Assembly (NCBI RefSeq): GCF_964291045.1
Contig: NZ_OZ197277.1
Location: 248,001-312,000, forward strand
DNA: 64,000 nt
DNA from: PALSA-1444 sp964291045
GTDB lineage: Bacteria; Chlamydiota; Chlamydiia; Chlamydiales; Rhabdochlamydiaceae
Direction: 5' to 3'
Shown: in pieces, positions 60,215-64,000 of the stretch
Layout of the letters: each line of letters starts with the position of its first letter
Numbering within the stretch: the stretch's first letter is position 1
Program-made: the position numbers and the translations under genes
Notes under the pieces: generated by a model
Database searches by the model: none
What the model saw: the letters and a program-made list of their open reading frames with translations, nothing else
What the model was told of the DNA's origin: nothing

Positions 60215-61479
60215 AAAGGCTCCTGACGAGGGGGTATCGGTTGATGGTGAGGGTCAAGCTCTGGATTATTGAGAAGTGAAGAGAGCTTTTTTTCAAGAGA
60301 TGGGGAGAAGAGGTGCTCGAGTTCTTCAGCTGTTTGATGAACGCCTTCTGCTCTTTGTCCTAAGTGTTCTACAAGATACACTTCCCATAACCTATGAAGC
60401 CGCACAATTTTCTCAGCTTCTAGGACTCCCTTAGAGGAGAGCTTCTTATCTGAAGAGAGAAACCCTTTCCATTTCAAAAGCCCTTCAATATAAAAAGGCA
60501 TTTTTATATCTGTTACGGGGTTTTTCCAAAGCTGTTTCAAGCTATTTTCCATTTGGCACCGGAGCTTAAACTGCTGCATCCGAATGAGCCGCATGATCAG
60601 CCCTTGGTAAGGGGCAAAGAGAAGACTTAACAGACAAAAAAAGGAAGTGGTTAATAAAATGATAGGGCCTGTTGGAAGAGAAAGAGCCTGTGAGGAGAGT
60701 TTAACAGAGAGAAGAGCTCCGATAAGAGCAGAGAGCACTCCAAAGAGGGCAGCTGTCATGATGAGGGTTGAAAACCGAATGGTCCAAGGTCTTGCCGCAA
60801 TAGGCGGGCCTACTAACATCCCTACCATTAAAACAACACCTACGCTTTTGATCCCTAAAATAATGGTTAATACAATGAGTGTAAAGGTGATGAGTTCTAA
60901 TAAACGGGCTTTAAATCCTAAAAGCCTAGCATGAGTAGGATCAAAGTAGAGCCATTTAAGATAAGGATACGTAAGAGTGATAAAACAGGTCACAACAAGA
61001 GCAAATACAGCATAGATTTGAGCTTGTATAAGAGTCATGGTGACCACTTGCCCATAGAGGTATAACAGCGATAAACGGTACTCTGTAGGGTGAGTTTGTT
61101 GAAAAATACTAGCTATAAGAACGCCCCATCCCATCCAAGAAGCTAGCGTCCATGTGAGGGCAGAATCAGCTTTTACTTTCCCTTTTTTCTCCATCCAGTC
61201 AACACACTTTAAGCCAAGAAGAGCAAAGATAAAGCCGCCTGCTGTCATTCCATAAAAGTTCCAGGTGAAAGGATCCAAACCAAAGACAAAAGGGGTAAGA
61301 GACCCTAATAAAACCCCTGGAAATGCCGCATGAGATAGTGTTTCTCCCATTAAAGACCGTTTTCTCACAAAGAGAAGCGCTCCCATGATGGAAGAGGAAA
61401 GGGCCATTCCCAAAGTCCCTAAAAGGGAGGTTTTAATGATAGGGTCTTGAAAAAAGGAGAAGAGATTAAGCCAGTTCAT
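60211..61479 (-). CDS. ytgC: metal ABC permease fused to a DtxR-type repressor (YtgC-YtgR)
   Basis: A 422-residue fusion. Residues 1 to about 285 are an ABC-3 permease (SLMGETLSHAAFPGVLLG; SVGVVLMVGMLVGPPIAARPW). Residues about 295-415 match the DtxR regulator: a shortened helix-turn-helix region, then LSSKGVLEAEKIVRLHRLWEVYLVE and VHQTAEELEHLFSPSLEKKL and NPELDPHHQPIP. The ligands equivalent to DtxR His79, Glu83, His98, Glu105 and His106 are present, but Cys102 is replaced by Glu, as in manganese-type MntR. In C. trachomatis YtgCR is cleaved to free the iron-dependent repressor YtgR, so the same is likely here. The gene overlaps ytgD. Confidence 0.9.
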   Translation of the reverse strand: MNWLNLFSFFQDPIIKTSLLGTLGMALSSSIMGALLFVRKRSLMGETLSHAAFPGVLLGSLTPFVFGLDPFTWNFYGMTAGGFIFALLGLKCVDWMEKKGKVKADSALTWTLASWMGWGVLIASIFQQTHPTEYRLSLLYLYGQVVTMTLIQAQIYAVFALVVTCFITLTYPYLKWLYFDPTHARLLGFKARLLELITFTLIVLTIILGIKSVGVVLMVGMLVGPPIAARPWTIRFSTLIMTAALFGVLSALIGALLSVKLSSQALSLPTGPIILLTTSFFCLLSLLFAPYQGLIMRLIRMQQFKLRCQMENSLKQLWKNPVTDIKMPFYIEGLLKWKGFLSSDKKLSSKGVLEAEKIVRLHRLWEVYLVEHLGQRAEGVHQTAEELEHLFSPSLEKKLSSLLNNPELDPHHQPIPPRQEPL

Positions 61480-61492
61480 GAACTTTTCATCT

Positions 61493-62257
61493 CTATTTAA
61501 ACCCCGAGGTTTGCTTTTGAGACAGTAAAACAGCCTCTTCTAAAAGATGAGAGCCTCTTCCATAGGTTTTGGTGAGATTTTGCGGGGTGAGAACAGTGTG
61601 TGTGGGGCCTGAGGCAATGAGACACGTGTTGAGCATGACAACCCAATCAAACACATGTTTGGCGGTTGCTAAATCGTGATGGACAATCACGACGGTCTTA
61701 CCTTGGGTTTTCAGCTTTTCAAAAAGATTAAGAAGCGCTTTTTCCGTCGATAGATCAATGCCTGAAAACGGCTCATCTAAAAGGAAGACTAAAGCCTCTT
61801 GAGCTAGCGCCCTTGCGACAAATAACCTCTGCTGCTGACCTCCTGAGAGCTGGCTAATGGGTCTATGAGCAAACTCTTCCATTTCTACAGCACGGAGTGA
61901 CTCTTTCACTAAGGCGTGATCTTGAGAAGAGGGCCATTTTAAAAGAGGCATTAGGGGGTATCTTCCCATGAGCACAAGTTCATAGGCTGTGATGGGAAAG
62001 TCCCAGTCAATAGAGGACTTTTGCGGGATATAGGCGATGTCTTTACGCACCTCTTTTAAAGGGCGTCCTAAAAAATGGACTGTTCCGTGAGCTGGCTCAA
62101 CAAGTCCTAGCATCGCTTTTAAAAGAGTACTTTTACCCGCTCCATTAGGGCCAATAATTCCAATGAGAGCTCCTTCTGGGAGTGAGCAGGATATATTCCA
62201 CAAAACAGCTGTTGTATAGTAGTTAACACTTAAGTCACAAATATCAATGGCGCTCAT
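61493..62257 (-). CDS. ytgB: metal ABC transporter ATPase YtgB
   Basis: A 254-residue ABC ATPase. Walker A is GPNGAGKSTLLKAMLG, the signature is LSGGQQQRLFVARAL, Walker B is VFLLDEPFSGID, and the switch His is in VVIVHHDL. It powers the YtgABCD importer. Its ATG overlaps the ytgA stop by 4 bases and its stop lies 13 bases before ytgC, consistent with one transcript. Confidence 0.95.
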   Translation of the reverse strand: MSAIDICDLSVNYYTTAVLWNISCSLPEGALIGIIGPNGAGKSTLLKAMLGLVEPAHGTVHFLGRPLKEVRKDIAYIPQKSSIDWDFPITAYELVLMGRYPLMPLLKWPSSQDHALVKESLRAVEMEEFAHRPISQLSGGQQQRLFVARALAQEALVFLLDEPFSGIDLSTEKALLNLFEKLKTQGKTVVIVHHDLATAKHVFDWVVMLNTCLIASGPTHTVLTPQNLTKTYGRGSHLLEEAVLLSQKQTSGFK

Positions 62258-63213
62258 GTTTCACTCCATGCTTTCACTAATACAGAGAGATTATGTTTCA
62301 TCATGGATTCATAAGAGTTGTGATCTCCTAACGTGTCAGAAAGAAGATGAGAGGGATAAATTTTTACGTCATACGCTTCAGATTGGCAAATATCGACAAT
62401 TTTTCGAAGAGAGTCTTGGCTCACATTTGTTTCTGAAAAAACCACTTTCACGTGATGTTTCTGAATATATGCAATCACTCTTTTTAAATCATAAAAGCTA
62501 AGCTGCCCATCAGGGGCTAGCCCTTCAGGAGCACAAAAATAATCTCTCCAATCTTGAAGAGGGTTTTCCACTAAATACCGTCTCGTAAAGTAATTAAAGG
62601 CGTCGTGACTGGAAACGAGGTGTTTTTTTTGAGAGGGTATCCTATGAAAGGTTTCTAGCATCAAATGGTGTAGAGTAAGAAGAGAGGCTTTGGTTTCAGC
62701 GCCTTTTTGTTCATAGTAATCCTTACCTTCAGGGTCAAAGGTAGAGAGCTTTTCTACAATAGGATCAATAGTATAAGACCATAAAAGGGTATCTAGCCAA
62801 ATATGGGGATCGACTTGACCTTTATCTTCTAAGATAAGAGAGGGATCTTTAATGGTAATGAAGTCCCCTAAACAGCAAGCAGAGGGGTGAGATAACAGGT
62901 GCTTAAGCAAACTGGGGCTGTGTTCAAGCCCAAGTCCATTAAAGAAGATGACTTGCGCAGAAAGGAATTTTTCTTCATCTCCCTTACGCATTTCATAACT
63001 ATGAGGATCAATTAAAGGATCAATGAGAGAAAGAGAGAAGATCCTCTCACCGCCTACCCTTGTGACAAGATCGTGAATAATCGCATTTGTGCATAGGACT
63101 TTTACATGAGCACTGTCAGCTTTCCATTCACTCAGCTTAGAGGAGGGTTTTTCACACCCGATTAAAAACATTATCATTGCAGCGTAACAAAAACGCATCA
63201 TCCAACATTTCAT
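62254..63213 (-). CDS. ytgA: metal-binding lipoprotein YtgA
   Basis: I take ATG 63213, giving 319 residues, because the product then starts with a lipoprotein signal (MKCWMMRFCYAAMIMFLIGC; acylated Cys20). The upstream in-frame extension to 63288 has no such logic. The TroA-like fold has ligands in IDPHSYEMRKGD (His), VDPHIWLD (His), SSHDAFNYF (His) and a late Asp/Glu in HLLSDTLGDH. It captures Fe(II) or Mn(II) and delivers it to YtgCD. It heads the operon; the divergent spacer of 236 bases to the next gene should hold its promoter and any YtgR operator. Confidence 0.93.
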   Translation of the reverse strand: MKCWMMRFCYAAMIMFLIGCEKPSSKLSEWKADSAHVKVLCTNAIIHDLVTRVGGERIFSLSLIDPLIDPHSYEMRKGDEEKFLSAQVIFFNGLGLEHSPSLLKHLLSHPSACCLGDFITIKDPSLILEDKGQVDPHIWLDTLLWSYTIDPIVEKLSTFDPEGKDYYEQKGAETKASLLTLHHLMLETFHRIPSQKKHLVSSHDAFNYFTRRYLVENPLQDWRDYFCAPEGLAPDGQLSFYDLKRVIAYIQKHHVKVVFSETNVSQDSLRKIVDICQSEAYDVKIYPSHLLSDTLGDHNSYESMMKHNLSVLVKAWSET

Positions 63214-63449
63214 GATCTTATTATGACAAACTATCCAATAAGATCCTATCGGTAAATCAAAACTGCCGTTTTGTGCACAAAGTTTCAAAGTTAGTCAAAT
63301 GTGATCATTCTTATTCAAATGATACGAATTCTAGTTACGAGATAGTTTTAATATTCTTAAAAAAAATCAAACTTAGTTTATTTGGATTGCAAAAATATTA
63401 TATTTTTTATAGAATTCGAAAAAAACGGTAATTTAAAGGAGTAAAGAAA

Positions 63450-63968
63450 ATGAGCCAAGAGACTATAGGGTCTAAGACAAAAAGCTTAAAAGATATTGAA
63501 GAAATTATTTCCCGTGCAATTAAGAAAGTGGGTGCTAAAAGGGAAAACGATATCTGCCGTTATATTCCTATGAATAGCGGAGGCTATATGCATCATTTTA
63601 CTTTAAAAAAAATGAAAACAAAGCAGCCAGGTGAACTGGGAGCCATGATTGAGAAATTTATCATCAATGCAGATAGACCAGGTATGGTCACTCCTAAGCA
63701 GCGCGCTCCAAGAGGATCTCGTAAAAGAAAAGACCATTTAACTTTTACTAAGACTCAAATTGAAAGAATGCTCGCAATTGCTAAACTTGCTGGAGATAAA
63801 GAGATGGTTTCTGTTCTCTCTCCTAAAAGATCCATGGCTGTATGTAAAAGAGAGCTGATCTCTTCTATTCGTCATAACAGACTTGAGCCAGAACTCTGGA
63901 ATGCTTATGTTGAAGCAATTAACAGTCATCAACTTGCAAACGAATTTTTCAATCAAACAAGCAAGTAA
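63450..63968 (+). CDS. conserved chlamydial protein, CT066-like
   Basis: A 172-residue basic protein without a signal peptide, start ATG 63450 with AAAGGAG 9 bases upstream. It has a central Lys/Arg cluster (PKQRAPRGSRKRKDH) and helical ends (DIEEIISRAIKKVGAK; WNAYVEAINSHQ). Nucleic-acid binding is plausible from the charge alone. It sits divergently next to ytgA, as CT066 does beside CT067 in C. trachomatis. Function is not known to me. Confidence 0.7.
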   Translation: MSQETIGSKTKSLKDIEEIISRAIKKVGAKRENDICRYIPMNSGGYMHHFTLKKMKTKQPGELGAMIEKFIINADRPGMVTPKQRAPRGSRKRKDHLTFTKTQIERMLAIAKLAGDKEMVSVLSPKRSMAVCKRELISSIRHNRLEPELWNAYVEAINSHQLANEFFNQTSK

Positions 63969-64000
63969 TTTCTCACGTGTTCTTAGAAGAGTTTTAAGCC

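Noticed and set aside
63738..63956. Minus-strand frame within the CT066-like gene
   Set aside because: Antisense shadow of a gene with a strong ribosome site and synteny.

Overview
This window comes from a member of the Chlamydiota, most likely one of the environmental families (Rhabdochlamydia/Simkania/Parachlamydia-like) rather than Chlamydia itself. The evidence is gene order. I recognise clpC-lplA...gcvH; dnaA with a small TPR gene and a partner (CT275-CT274-CT273 order in C. trachomatis); mraZ-rsmH-ftsL-ftsI-murE-amiA (CT272-CT268); gnd, lepA, rseP and a ytgABCD metal transporter followed by a CT066-like gene. The locus numbers are recalled from memory, not searched. Family-level placement is inference.

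Region 1 (1-11.5 kb) is visibly A+T-rich and accessory. It holds three small operons built from SAM-dependent methyltransferases (four, of four different types), two paralogous HD-domain phosphohydrolases of the YfbR/HDDC2 type, an MFS exporter, a GNAT acetyltransferase and an orphan protein, plus two broken copies of an S-adenosylhomocysteinase-like gene. A complete IS903-type insertion sequence with inverted repeats and a 9-bp target duplication sits in the middle. The content suggests a decaying small-molecule methylation cluster, with chemistry unknown.

Region 2 (12-21 kb) is conserved core: clpC, then an operon of lplA, an archaeal/eukaryal-type proS, a membrane-anchored PpiD/SurA-like protein, a CBM9/DOMON-like protein and gcvH, followed by a comF-like gene.

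Region 3 (21-46 kb) is the most striking part. Two leucine-rich-repeat proteins (1158 and 2394 residues) end in a recognisable NEL-type E3 ubiquitin ligase domain with the C-x-D catalytic motif, as in Shigella IpaH and Salmonella SspH. Each also has a short U-box-like tail. The larger one carries 93 LRR units in perfect 63-bp register. Each NEL gene is accompanied by one or two TPR proteins (699, 668 and 1010 residues) that look like NLR/STAND proteins lacking their nucleotide-binding core. A PD-(D/E)XK/AAA-like protein lies next to the first pair. The island is inserted around the core module dnaA-TPR-CT273, separating it from mraZ.

Region 4 (46-64 kb) is core again: the division and cell-wall operon behind a clear promoter with MraZ-box repeats, tRNA-Arg(CCU), gnd, a secreted cyclophilin, lepA, rseP and the ytgABCD iron/manganese transporter. 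Its YtgC permease is fused to a DtxR-type repressor domain, as known for Chlamydia YtgCR. The dxr gene expected between ytgD and rseP is absent here.

Best candidates for new biology: the chlamydial NEL ligases with giant, still-expanding LRR solenoids and U-box-like tails; their repeated association with P-loop-less NLR-like TPR proteins; and the duplicated methyltransferase/HD/AHCY-like cluster.
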